Source of the DNA: Streptomyces sp. MBT53
Lineage (GTDB): Bacteria; Actinomycetota; Actinomycetes; Streptomycetales; Streptomycetaceae
Assembly (NCBI RefSeq): GCF_016654115.1
Contig: NZ_JAEQAZ010000055.1
Coordinates: 1-47,618, forward strand
Reading direction: 5' to 3'
DNA length: 47,618 nucleotides
The notes under the pieces were generated by a model, which was given only the letters and a program-made list of their open reading frames with translations, did not search any database and had not been told where the DNA came from. Position 1 is the stretch's first letter. Every line of letters begins with the position of its first letter. This document shows positions 24,483 to 31,460 of the stretch, one piece after another. Both the position numbers and the translations under genes were made by a program.

Positions 24483-25499
24483 GTGAACGCAACCAGCCCC
24501 GGTCCCGAGAGCACGCCCGCCCCCGAGGGCACCCCCGCTCCCGGCCGCATCGTCCTGCTCACCACCAGCCACAGAGTCGCCCCCGGCCTGCTGTCCTGGC
24601 CCGCCTGGGAGGCGCTGCGCACCGCCGACCGAGTGCTGTGCGCGGACGGTACGCATCCGCAGCTGCCGTATCTGACCGAGGCCGGCATAACCGTCACCGA
24701 CGCTTCCCCGACCGCCGAGGAACTGGTCGCCGCCTGCGAGGGCGGCCACACGGTGGTGATCGTGGCCACGGGCGAGGGCGAACCCGCGCTGACCGACGGC
24801 CTGGCCCGCCTCGCCGGCTCCGGCCGCGTCCGGATGCCCGAGCTGGAACTCCTCCCCGCCTCCTACGACCTGCCGGGCGCCCGCCTCCTCGACCTCGTCC
24901 AGGTCATGGACCGCATCCGGGTCGAGTGCCCGTGGTCCTCCCAGCAGACGCACAAGGGCCTGGCGAAGTACGGCATCGAGGAGGCGTACGAACTCGTCGA
25001 GGCGATCGAGGAGGGCGACCGCGACGAACTGCGCGAGGAGTTGGGAGACGTCCTCCTCCAGGTCGTCTTCCACGCCCGCATCGCGGAGGAGGACCCGGAC
25101 ACCCCCTTCTCGATCGACGACGTGGCCGGCGGCATCGTCACCAAGCTGATCCACCGCCACCCGCACGTCTTCGGCGACGAGACGGCGTCAACTCCCGAGG
25201 AGGTGAAGGCACATTGGCTGCGCACGAAGGCGGAGGAGAAGCGCCGCACCTCTATCACCGAGGGAGTCCCGATGGGCCAGCCCGGCCTGGCCCTCGCGGC
25301 GAAACTCGCATCACGCGTGCGGACGGCGGGACTTGAGGTGCCGTTGCCGGAGGGGGACGACGGCATCGGCTACGAACTGCTCGCGCTGGCGGTGCGCGCG
25401 GAGGCGGCCGGGGTGGATCCGGAGGCGGCCTTGCGGGCGGCGGGGCGGGCTTATCGGGATGCGATCAGGGGAGTCGAAGGGGGCGGCGCCGGGGCGTGA
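24483..25499 (+). CDS. mazG: Nucleoside triphosphate pyrophosphohydrolase MazG
   Basis: A 338-residue house-cleaning enzyme that hydrolyses (d)NTPs to monophosphate and pyrophosphate. The N-terminal 110 residues look like a tetrapyrrole-methylase-type domain (RIVLLTTSHRVAPGLLSWPAW, VVIVATGEGEPALT), as in long actinobacterial MazG. The MazG fold follows: VMDRIRVECPWSSQQTHKGLAKYGIEEAYELVEAIE, then the metal-binding ELREELGDVLLQVVFHARIAEE. Helix motifs EExxE and ExxD are present. A GTG at 24465 is in frame, but GTG 24483 is preferred because of the -10 box placement. Confidence 0.93.
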   Translation: MNATSPGPESTPAPEGTPAPGRIVLLTTSHRVAPGLLSWPAWEALRTADRVLCADGTHPQLPYLTEAGITVTDASPTAEELVAACEGGHTVVIVATGEGEPALTDGLARLAGSGRVRMPELELLPASYDLPGARLLDLVQVMDRIRVECPWSSQQTHKGLAKYGIEEAYELVEAIEEGDRDELREELGDVLLQVVFHARIAEEDPDTPFSIDDVAGGIVTKLIHRHPHVFGDETASTPEEVKAHWLRTKAEEKRRTSITEGVPMGQPGLALAAKLASRVRTAGLEVPLPEGDDGIGYELLALAVRAEAAGVDPEAALRAAGRAYRDAIRGVEGGGAGA

Positions 25500-25576
25500 C
25501 GTAACAGGTCGTCCGGAGTCCTCGGCGGACACCCCGCCGCCCGCAAGGCCCTCGCGGAGCGCGCGCCCGTCCCGGA

Positions 25577-25582
25577 TACCGT
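25577..25582 (+). promoter_or_regulatory. -10 box TACCGT, leaderless P450 gene
   Basis: TACCGT is followed by six bases and then GTG 25589. AAGGA lies immediately against the start, too close for a normal ribosome-binding site, which supports leaderless initiation. Confidence 0.5.
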
Positions 25583-25588
25583 CAAGGA

Positions 25589-26890
25589 GTGACAGACCAG
25601 CCTGCCCAGCCGCACTCCCACTCCTCCGCCCCCGAACTCTTCACCTGGGAGTTCGCCACCGACCCCTACCCCGCCTATGCCTGGCTCCGTGAGCACGCTC
25701 CCGTGCACAGGACGCGGCTGCCCAGTGGGGTGGAGGCCTGGCTGGTCACGCGGTACGCCGATGCCAAGCAGGCGCTCGCCGACCCGCGGCTGTCCAAGAA
25801 CCCCGCGCATCACGACGAACCGGCGCACGCCAAGGGCAAGACCGGTATCCCGGGTGAGCGCAAGGCCGAGTTGATGACGCATCTGCTCAACATCGATCCG
25901 CCGGACCACACCCGGCTCCGACGGCTGGTCAGCAAGGCGTTCACACCCCGCCGGGTGGCCGAATTCGCGCCCAGGGTGCAGGAGTTGACGGACCACCTCA
26001 TCGACCGGTTCGCGGAGAGCGGCTCCGCCGACCTCATCCACGACTTCGCCTTCCCGCTCCCCATCTACGCCATCTGCGATCTGCTCGGCGTTCCGCGCGA
26101 GGACCAGGACGACTTCCGGGACTGGGCGGGCATGATGATCCGGCACGGGGGCGGGCCGAGGGGTGGAGTCGCGCGGTCCGTGAAGAAGATGCGCACCTAT
26201 CTCGCCGAACTCATCCACCGCAAGCGCGCGGCCCTGTCCGACAGCCCGGATCCTCTCCCCGGCGAAGACCTCATCTCCGCCCTCATCCGCGCCTCCGACC
26301 AGGGCGAGCACCTCACCGAGAACGAGGCCGCCGCGATGGCCTTCATCCTGCTGTTCGCCGGTTTCGAGACGACCGTCAACCTCATCGGCAACGGCACCTA
26401 CGCCCTCCTCACCCACCCCGAGCAGCGCGCCCGCCTGGAGAAGTCCCTCGCCGCGGGCGAACACGGCCTCCTCGAAACCGGCGTCGAGGAACTCCTGCGC
26501 TACGACGGCCCGGTGGAGCTGGCGACCTGGCGGTTCGCCACCCGCCCCGTCACGCTCGGCGGGCAGGACATCGCGGCCGGCGATCCCGTACTGGTCGTCC
26601 TGGCCGCGGCGGACCGCGATCCGGAGCGGTTCGCCGATCCCGACGTCCTCGACCTCGGACGGCGTGACAATCAACACCTCGGCTACGGCCACGGCATCCA
26701 CTACTGCCTCGGCGCCCCGCTCGCCCGGCTGGAGGGGCAGACCGCGCTGGCCACCCTCCTCACCCGGCTGCCCGACCTCCAACTCGCGGCGGATCCGGCC
26801 GACTTGCGCTGGCGCGGCGGGCTCATCATGCGCGGACTGCGCACCCTGCCGGTGGAGTTCACTCCCGGAGCGACCACACCAAACCCGTAA
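25589..26890 (+). CDS. Cytochrome P450, CYP107-like
   Basis: A 433-residue soluble bacterial P450. The I-helix oxygen motif is AGFETT (about residues 256-261), the ExxR motif is in GVEELLRYDGP, and the haem loop is GYGHGIHYCLGAPLAR with Cys373 as iron ligand. The usual Phe before GHG is Tyr here. The sequence resembles CYP107 enzymes. From memory, S. coelicolor CYP107U1, next to the rpf/eno region, is needed for sporulation and antibiotic production; equivalence is inferred from position. It needs ferredoxin partners that are not encoded nearby. Confidence 0.92.
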   Translation: MTDQPAQPHSHSSAPELFTWEFATDPYPAYAWLREHAPVHRTRLPSGVEAWLVTRYADAKQALADPRLSKNPAHHDEPAHAKGKTGIPGERKAELMTHLLNIDPPDHTRLRRLVSKAFTPRRVAEFAPRVQELTDHLIDRFAESGSADLIHDFAFPLPIYAICDLLGVPREDQDDFRDWAGMMIRHGGGPRGGVARSVKKMRTYLAELIHRKRAALSDSPDPLPGEDLISALIRASDQGEHLTENEAAAMAFILLFAGFETTVNLIGNGTYALLTHPEQRARLEKSLAAGEHGLLETGVEELLRYDGPVELATWRFATRPVTLGGQDIAAGDPVLVVLAAADRDPERFADPDVLDLGRRDNQHLGYGHGIHYCLGAPLARLEGQTALATLLTRLPDLQLAADPADLRWRGGLIMRGLRTLPVEFTPGATTPNP

Positions 26891-26978
26891 ACCCGGACCG
26901 AACAGGCCATCTCGCCGCGCAAACCCGAAGATGACAGTTCCTCAACTCTGTGATCTTCACGTGATCTACGTGGCATTA

Positions 26979-27010
26979 ACTTGTGACAAGTGATCGATTC
27001 CGGCTACGTT
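26979..27010 (+). promoter_or_regulatory. Promoter of first rpf gene with palindrome
   Basis: TTGTGA (26981-26986) and TACGTT (27005-27010) are 18 bp apart. The -35 lies inside a perfect palindrome ACTTGT-G-ACAAGT (26979-26991), a candidate regulator site. The leader of about 60 bases is too short for the riboswitch found at the second rpf gene. Confidence 0.5.
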
Positions 27011-27079
27011 CACGTACCAGCGCGGCGCCCCGCAGCACCCGTCGCGCGGTCCCCCCGCCGTCACGCGAAAGGCCTCCGC

Positions 27080-28060
27080 ATGCTCTCCGGGAACGGTCGT
27101 CACCGTCGCCCCCGTCAGGCTCCGGCAATGCTCGTCGCGGCCGGCGTGACCGGCTCCGCCATCGCCATCCCCCTCCTCGGCGCCGCCGCGGCGAACGCCG
27201 CCGACGGCACCACCTGGGACAAGGTGGCCCAGTGCGAGACGGGCGGCTCCTGGAGCGAGAACAGCGGCAACGGCCACTACGGCGGACTGCAGCTGACCCA
27301 GGACGACTGGAACAAGTACGGCGGCCAGGACTACGCCCCCACCGCCGACCTCGCCAGCCGCTCCCAGCAGATAGCCGTCGCCGAGAAGATCCTCGACGCC
27401 AAGGGCACCTCCGAGTGGGTCACCTGCGCGCTGGTCGCCGGACTCACCACCACCTCGGGCTCGGCGGACGTCGACACAGGGGTCGCGAGCGACTCGCCGT
27501 CGACCGGTGCGACAGGTTCTTCGGACTCCTCGGGTTCTTCGGACTCCTCCGGCTCTTCCGATGCCTCCGGATCGTTCGGGTTGTCCAACTCCGGAAACAC
27601 GGAGCCGACCCCCTCCGATTCGTCCGACTCCTCCGGTGACTCGCAGAGCCCCACTCCCTCCGCGACGGACAACCCCGCCAAGTCCGACAAGTCCACCACC
27701 CCTTCGGCCGACGACGGCTCGACCGCCGCCTCCCCGAAACTCGACGAATCGGACAACTCGCAGCAGGCGGTGGGCAAGTGGAGCCTCGTCGACACCGGCG
27801 CGCTCGACGACTCGGCCGACCAGGGGGTCCAGCAGCAGAGCACCGGCAAGCACCGCGGAGCGAGCGCCGAGGAGAGCGTGACGCCCAAGACGTACACCGT
27901 CCGCGCCGGTGACTCGCTCGCGTCCATCGCCGACTCCCTTGACCTCGACGGCGGATGGCGCGCGCTGTACGCCGAGAACAAAAAGGTGATAGGCGCCGAT
28001 CCGTCCGCTGTCGTCGCCGGTCAGACCCTGGACGTCAGTGCTGAAACGGGCGGAAAGTAG
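27080..28060 (+). CDS. Resuscitation-promoting factor-like muralytic protein with LysM
   Basis: A 326-residue secreted protein. After a signal peptide (cleavage near AANAAD) comes the Rpf transglycosylase-like domain: TTWDKVAQCETGGSWS with the catalytic Glu in CETGG, then GHYGGLQLTQDDWNKYGG and SRSQQIAVAEKIL. A long Ser/Asp/Thr/Pro-rich linker (about residues 140-265) leads to a C-terminal LysM domain (TYTVRAGDSLASIADSLDL...GGWRALYAENK) for peptidoglycan binding. Such proteins cleave peptidoglycan during spore germination and regrowth. GAAAGG lies seven bases before ATG 27080. It is a tandem paralogue of the next gene, with a much longer linker. Confidence 0.93.
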   Translation: MLSGNGRHRRPRQAPAMLVAAGVTGSAIAIPLLGAAAANAADGTTWDKVAQCETGGSWSENSGNGHYGGLQLTQDDWNKYGGQDYAPTADLASRSQQIAVAEKILDAKGTSEWVTCALVAGLTTTSGSADVDTGVASDSPSTGATGSSDSSGSSDSSGSSDASGSFGLSNSGNTEPTPSDSSDSSGDSQSPTPSATDNPAKSDKSTTPSADDGSTAASPKLDESDNSQQAVGKWSLVDTGALDDSADQGVQQQSTGKHRGASAEESVTPKTYTVRAGDSLASIADSLDLDGGWRALYAENKKVIGADPSAVVAGQTLDVSAETGGK

Positions 28061-28150
28061 CAGCAAAACAGCGGGAGTTCACGTCACGCTTCGCGCCGAA
28101 TGTCCGCTTTGGTGAAAGTGTGGGATGAGTCTCAGAAGCCCTGATCGTCT

Positions 28151-28180
28151 TTGAAATTCCGCCGATTCCCTGTCTACGGT
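28151..28180 (+). promoter_or_regulatory. Promoter of riboswitch-controlled rpf gene
   Basis: TTGAAA (28151-28156), 18-bp spacer, TACGGT (28175-28180). Transcription would start near 28187, right at the 5' edge of the riboswitch. Confidence 0.6.
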
Positions 28181-28186
28181 CAAGGC

Positions 28187-28424
28187 CGCTCGTCACCACG
28201 AGCCCCGGCTGCCGCACACGCCGAGTCCTGCCAGCGGCCTCCGGGAACAGTCGTCGCGTCAAGCGCCGTAGGCAGGAGCGGGGGACCCAAGGTAAGTGCC
28301 GGGCCCGGGAGTCGAGAGACGACCGGAACCGGCTTGGGGTTAAGTCGCGCACCGAGAGGTGTGCGGCCGGGCAACTCACACGGCCCGAACCCGACAGCTC
28401 ACCTCGCAGGCGTCGGTGAGGGGA
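28187..28424 (+). promoter_or_regulatory. Cyclic-di-AMP (ydaO-yuaA) riboswitch
   Basis: The leader carries the conserved core of the ydaO class in order: GCGGGGGACCCAAGG at about 28278-28292, CTTGGGGTTAAG near 28333, GGGCAACTC near 28369 and CCGAACCCGACAGCTC near 28384-28400. A CTCACC...GGTGAG pairing just after the aptamer (about 28399-28420) could be the expression platform before ATG 28437. From memory this riboswitch controls rpf genes in Streptomyces and reduces expression when c-di-AMP is high. The ends given are approximate. Confidence 0.92.
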
Positions 28425-28436
28425 TTGGGATCTTCC

Positions 28437-29126
28437 ATGCTGTTTTCCAGCAAGGGCAAGCACCGCCGTCCGTCCAAGGCCACCCGCGTCGCCACGCTGG
28501 CCGGCGTGACCGGTGTCGCCATCGCCGCTCCGCTCATGGCCACCGGCAGCGCCTCCGCCGCCACCGCCTCCGAGTGGGACACGGTCGCCAGCTGCGAGTC
28601 CGGCGGCAACTGGTCCATCAACACCGGCAACGGCTACTACGGCGGTCTCCAGTTCTCCGCCTCGACGTGGGCCGCGTACGGCGGCACCGCCTACGCCTCC
28701 ACCGCGAACCAGGCCTCCAAGTCGCAGCAGATAGCCGTGGCGGAGAAGGTTCTCGCCTCCCAGGGCAAGGGTGCCTGGCCCGTCTGCGGCACCGGCCTGT
28801 CGAGTGCCACGTACTCCGGCGGCAGCTCCAGCTCGTCGAGCAGCTCGAACAGCTCCTCCAAGAGCACCACCGAGCGCTCCACGAGCAACACGACCGCCTC
28901 CCGCTCCGCCGAGCGCCCGGCGGCCAAGAAGACCGTCTCCACCCCGACCGGCAAGAAGGTCAAGAAGGGTGACGGCGAGTACAAGGTCGTCAAGGGCGAC
29001 ACCCTCAGCTCGATCGCCGAGAAGCACAAGGTGAAGGGCGGCTGGCAGCAGCTGTTCAAGCTGAACAAGAGCATCATCGACGACGCCGACTTCATCTACC
29101 CGGGTCAGCAGCTCCACCTTAAGTAG
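28437..29126 (+). CDS. Rpf-LysM muralytic protein under riboswitch control
   Basis: A 229-residue secreted protein. Signal peptide to about residue 41 (GSASAA), Rpf domain at about 42-120 (SEWDTVASCESGGNWSINTGNGYYGGLQFSASTWAAYGG; catalytic Glu in CESGG), a Ser-rich linker with a run of serines, then a Lys-rich LysM (YKVVKGDTLSSIAEKHKVKGGW) ending LHLK. The architecture matches RpfA-type proteins of Streptomyces. It is 68 residues shorter in the linker than its upstream paralogue. The start is set by the ATG after the riboswitch; in-frame upstream codons fall inside the aptamer. A strong terminator follows. Confidence 0.95.
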   Translation: MLFSSKGKHRRPSKATRVATLAGVTGVAIAAPLMATGSASAATASEWDTVASCESGGNWSINTGNGYYGGLQFSASTWAAYGGTAYASTANQASKSQQIAVAEKVLASQGKGAWPVCGTGLSSATYSGGSSSSSSSSNSSSKSTTERSTSNTTASRSAERPAAKKTVSTPTGKKVKKGDGEYKVVKGDTLSSIAEKHKVKGGWQQLFKLNKSIIDDADFIYPGQQLHLK

Positions 29127-29209
29127 CACTCAGCTGAACCACAGCGCCCTCACATCCGTGGACTGCACTATGGAGACCTCGTGAGGGTCACCCCCGTCCC
29201 CCACGGGCT

Positions 29210-29258
29210 CCCCGCTCCGGTGCGTGTTCCCCCGTACGCACCGGGGCGGGGCTTTTTT
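29210..29258 (+). terminator. Intrinsic terminator after rpf, before eno
   Basis: A 16-bp stem with one G-U pair (29210-29225 with 29236-29251), a ten-base loop and six Ts at 29253-29258. It separates rpf from eno. Confidence 0.93.
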
Positions 29259-29312
29259 GTGCCCCGCTTTTGTCCCCACTTCTCCAAGTCGCGCGCATTT
29301 TTGCCGGACTCT

Positions 29313-29396
29313 TTGTTCCGTTCGGAAACAATTTACTCTCGGTTCTGTCCATCAGGCGGCCGACCGGATGGCCAATCGCCCCGAGCCGGTTAGGCT
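29313..29396 (+). promoter_or_regulatory. eno upstream region: inverted repeat and -10
   Basis: TTGTTCCG (29313-29320) and CGGAAACAA (29323-29331) form an imperfect inverted repeat in an AT-richer patch. TAGGCT at 29391-29396 is a plausible -10 box about 60 bases before the eno GTG. Which regulator, if any, binds is unknown. Confidence 0.4.
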
Positions 29397-29457
29397 CGTC
29401 TCGCAGAGCCGCTGCGGTGTTGCCGTAGCCGCGTCAGACCCCAAGAAGGAGATGCTC

Positions 29458-30738
29458 GTGCCGTCCATCGACGTCGTCGTAGCCCGGGAAATCCTGGACT
29501 CCCGAGGCAACCCCACGGTCGAGGTCGAGGTCGGCCTCGACGACGGCAGCACGGGTCGTGCCGCCGTTCCGTCCGGCGCCTCCACGGGTGCCTTCGAAGC
29601 CATCGAGCTGCGTGACGGCGACCCCAACCGCTACGGCGGCAAGGGTGTCGAGAAGGCCGTCCTCGCCGTCATCGAGCAGATCGGCCCGGAGCTCGTCGGC
29701 TACGACGCCACCGAGCAGCGCCTGATCGACCAGGCCATGTTCGACCTGGACGCCACCGACAACAAGGGCTCGCTCGGCGCCAACGCCATCCTCGGCGTCT
29801 CCCTCGCCGTCGCGCACGCCGCCTCCGAGGCCAGCGACCTCCCCCTCTTCCGCTACCTCGGCGGTCCGAACGCGCACCTGCTGCCCGTTCCGATGATGAA
29901 CATCCTGAACGGCGGCTCGCACGCCGACTCGAACGTGGACATCCAGGAGTTCATGATCGCCCCGATCGGCGCGGAGTCCTTCTCCGAGGCGCTGCGCTGG
30001 GGCGCCGAGGTCTACCACACCCTCAAGAAGGTGCTGAAGACCAAGGGCCTGTCCACCGGCCTCGGCGACGAGGGCGGCTTCGCCCCGAACCTGGAGTCCA
30101 ACCGCGCTGCCCTCGACCTCATCCTCGAGGCCATCAAGCAGGCCGGTTACATCCCCGGCGAGCAGATCGCGCTCGCGCTCGACGTCGCCGCGTCCGAGTT
30201 CTACAAGGACGGCAAGTACGAGTTCGAGGGCAAGTCCCGCTCGGCCGCCGAGATGACCGAGTACTACGAGGAGCTCGTGGCGGCCTACCCGCTCGTCTCC
30301 ATCGAGGACCCGCTGTACGAGGACGACTGGGCCGGCTGGAAGGTCATCACCGACCGCCTCGGCGAGAAGGTCCAGATCGTCGGCGACGACCTCTTCGTCA
30401 CCAACCCCGAGCGCCTCGCCCGCGGCATCGAGGAGGGCACCGCCAACGCCCTGCTCGTCAAGGTGAACCAGATCGGCTCGCTGACCGAGACCCTGGACGC
30501 CGTCGAGATGGCCCAGCGCAACGGCTTCAAGTGCATGATGTCCCACCGCTCCGGCGAGACCGAGGACGTCACCATCGCCGACCTCGCCGTCGCGGTGAAC
30601 TGCGGCCAGATCAAGACCGGCGCCCCGGCCCGCTCGGACCGCGTCGCCAAGTACAACCAGCTGCTGCGCATCGAGGAGATCCTCGACGACGCGGCGGAGT
30701 ACGCGGGCCGTAGCGCCTTCCCCCGCTTCAAGGGCTGA
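29458..30738 (+). CDS. eno: Enolase (phosphopyruvate hydratase)
   Basis: A 426-residue glycolytic enzyme converting 2-phosphoglycerate to phosphoenolpyruvate with two magnesium ions. The N-terminal domain begins VVAREILDSRGNPTVEVEV and carries SGASTGAFEA; the barrel has GDEGGFAPN, metal ligands in ALDVAASEFY, SIEDPLYEDDW and VGDDLFVTNP, the signature LLVKVNQIGSLTET, and the SHRSGETED loop. Length is standard. GTG 29458 follows AAGGAG by six bases, so the longer frame upstream, which crosses the terminator, is rejected. Codon use is strongly biased, as expected for a highly expressed gene. Confidence 0.98.
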   Translation: MPSIDVVVAREILDSRGNPTVEVEVGLDDGSTGRAAVPSGASTGAFEAIELRDGDPNRYGGKGVEKAVLAVIEQIGPELVGYDATEQRLIDQAMFDLDATDNKGSLGANAILGVSLAVAHAASEASDLPLFRYLGGPNAHLLPVPMMNILNGGSHADSNVDIQEFMIAPIGAESFSEALRWGAEVYHTLKKVLKTKGLSTGLGDEGGFAPNLESNRAALDLILEAIKQAGYIPGEQIALALDVAASEFYKDGKYEFEGKSRSAAEMTEYYEELVAAYPLVSIEDPLYEDDWAGWKVITDRLGEKVQIVGDDLFVTNPERLARGIEEGTANALLVKVNQIGSLTETLDAVEMAQRNGFKCMMSHRSGETEDVTIADLAVAVNCGQIKTGAPARSDRVAKYNQLLRIEEILDDAAEYAGRSAFPRFKG

Positions 30739-30786
30739 TACCGGTAACGGGCTGACCCATACCGGGCTAAGCCTTAGCCAGTCGTA

Positions 30787-30831
30787 CGTACGTCCCCGCA
30801 CCCGGTCCCGTACCGTGTGCGGGGACGTACG
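30787..30831 (+). terminator. Hairpin terminator after eno
   Basis: A perfect 15-bp stem (30787-30801 with 30817-30831) with a 15-base loop and no T run, a type common in Streptomyces. It begins 49 bp after the eno stop. Confidence 0.75.
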
Positions 30832-30854
30832 CACGTGTGAAGGGGAGGCGGGAC

Positions 30855-30926
30855 ATGGCCGTGCTGTGCCTGCCCGGGGGACAACCCCCGGGCCCCCGGC
30901 AGAAAAGATCAGGGGATCAGTCGTGA
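30855..30926 (+). CDS. Possible 23-residue leader peptide upstream of divIC
   Basis: ATG 30855 is preceded by GGGGAGG with six bases between, a stronger ribosome-binding site than many real genes here. It opens 23 codons (MAVLCLPGGQPPGPRQKRSGD, then QS) ending 29 bp before divIC. The middle of the frame coincides with a CCCGGGGG-ACAA-CCCCCGGG hairpin (30873-30892) that ribosome movement would melt. An even shorter frame (30932-30958, MAQRGGHP) overlaps the divIC start. It could be a regulatory uORF or chance. Confidence 0.3.
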   Translation: MAVLCLPGGQPPGPRQKRSGDQS

Positions 30927-30954
30927 CCGGCATGGCACAGCGAGGTGGACATCC

Positions 30955-31425
30955 GTGAGCAACCGGGACCGGTTCTCCACCGCGACCAGGCTCAAGCTGC
31001 TCGGCGAGCAGACGGCGGCCCGTGTCTACCGCTCCCAGACCAAACGGCAGGCCCGCCGCTCCCGGCTCACCGGCCGGGCGGCCCTCCTCGCCCTCGTGCT
31101 GTGCTCGCTGATCGTGGCGCTGGCGTACCCGATAAGGCAGTACGTCTCCCAGCGCGCCGAGATCTCCGACCTGGAGCGGCAGCAGGCACAGGCCAAACAG
31201 CGCGTCGAGCAGCTGCGCGACCTCAAGGCGCGCTGGCAGGACGACTCCTACGCGGAGCAGCAGATCCGCCAGCGGCTGCACTACGTGATGCCCGGGGAGA
31301 CGGGCTACATCGTGATCGACCCGGACGCGGCCAAGCAGTCGCGCGCCGAGCTGGGGGCCGCCGACCGCCCCTGGTACTCGAACGTCTGGGACGGCGTCGA
31401 CAAGTCCGACGCCTCCGACCAGTGA
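30955..31425 (+). CDS. divIC: DivIC/FtsB-like septum formation protein
   Basis: A 156-residue bitopic membrane protein of the divisome. A basic cytoplasmic N-terminus (about 1-41) leads to one transmembrane helix (AALLALVLCSLIVALAYPI, about 42-60) and a coiled coil (QRAEISDLERQQAQAKQRVEQLRDLKARW, about 65-93), then the conserved YAEQQIRQRLHYVMPGETGYIVI block. In Streptomyces this protein, with FtsL and FtsQ, stabilises sporulation septa. GTG 30955 follows AGGTGG. The order eno-divIC-DUF501/ppx is a conserved actinobacterial arrangement. Confidence 0.92.
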   Translation: MSNRDRFSTATRLKLLGEQTAARVYRSQTKRQARRSRLTGRAALLALVLCSLIVALAYPIRQYVSQRAEISDLERQQAQAKQRVEQLRDLKARWQDDSYAEQQIRQRLHYVMPGETGYIVIDPDAAKQSRAELGAADRPWYSNVWDGVDKSDASDQ

Positions 31426-31460
31426 GAACTGACCCATAGAAAGACGTCCTGAAGACAGTC

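Noticed and set aside
29224..29457. N-terminal extension of enolase
   Set aside because: It would start inside the terminator hairpin; GTG 29458 has an AAGGAG site and gives the normal enolase N-terminus.
29434..31437. Minus-strand frame spanning eno and divIC
   Set aside because: It covers two convincing genes and their terminator; no recognisable protein features.
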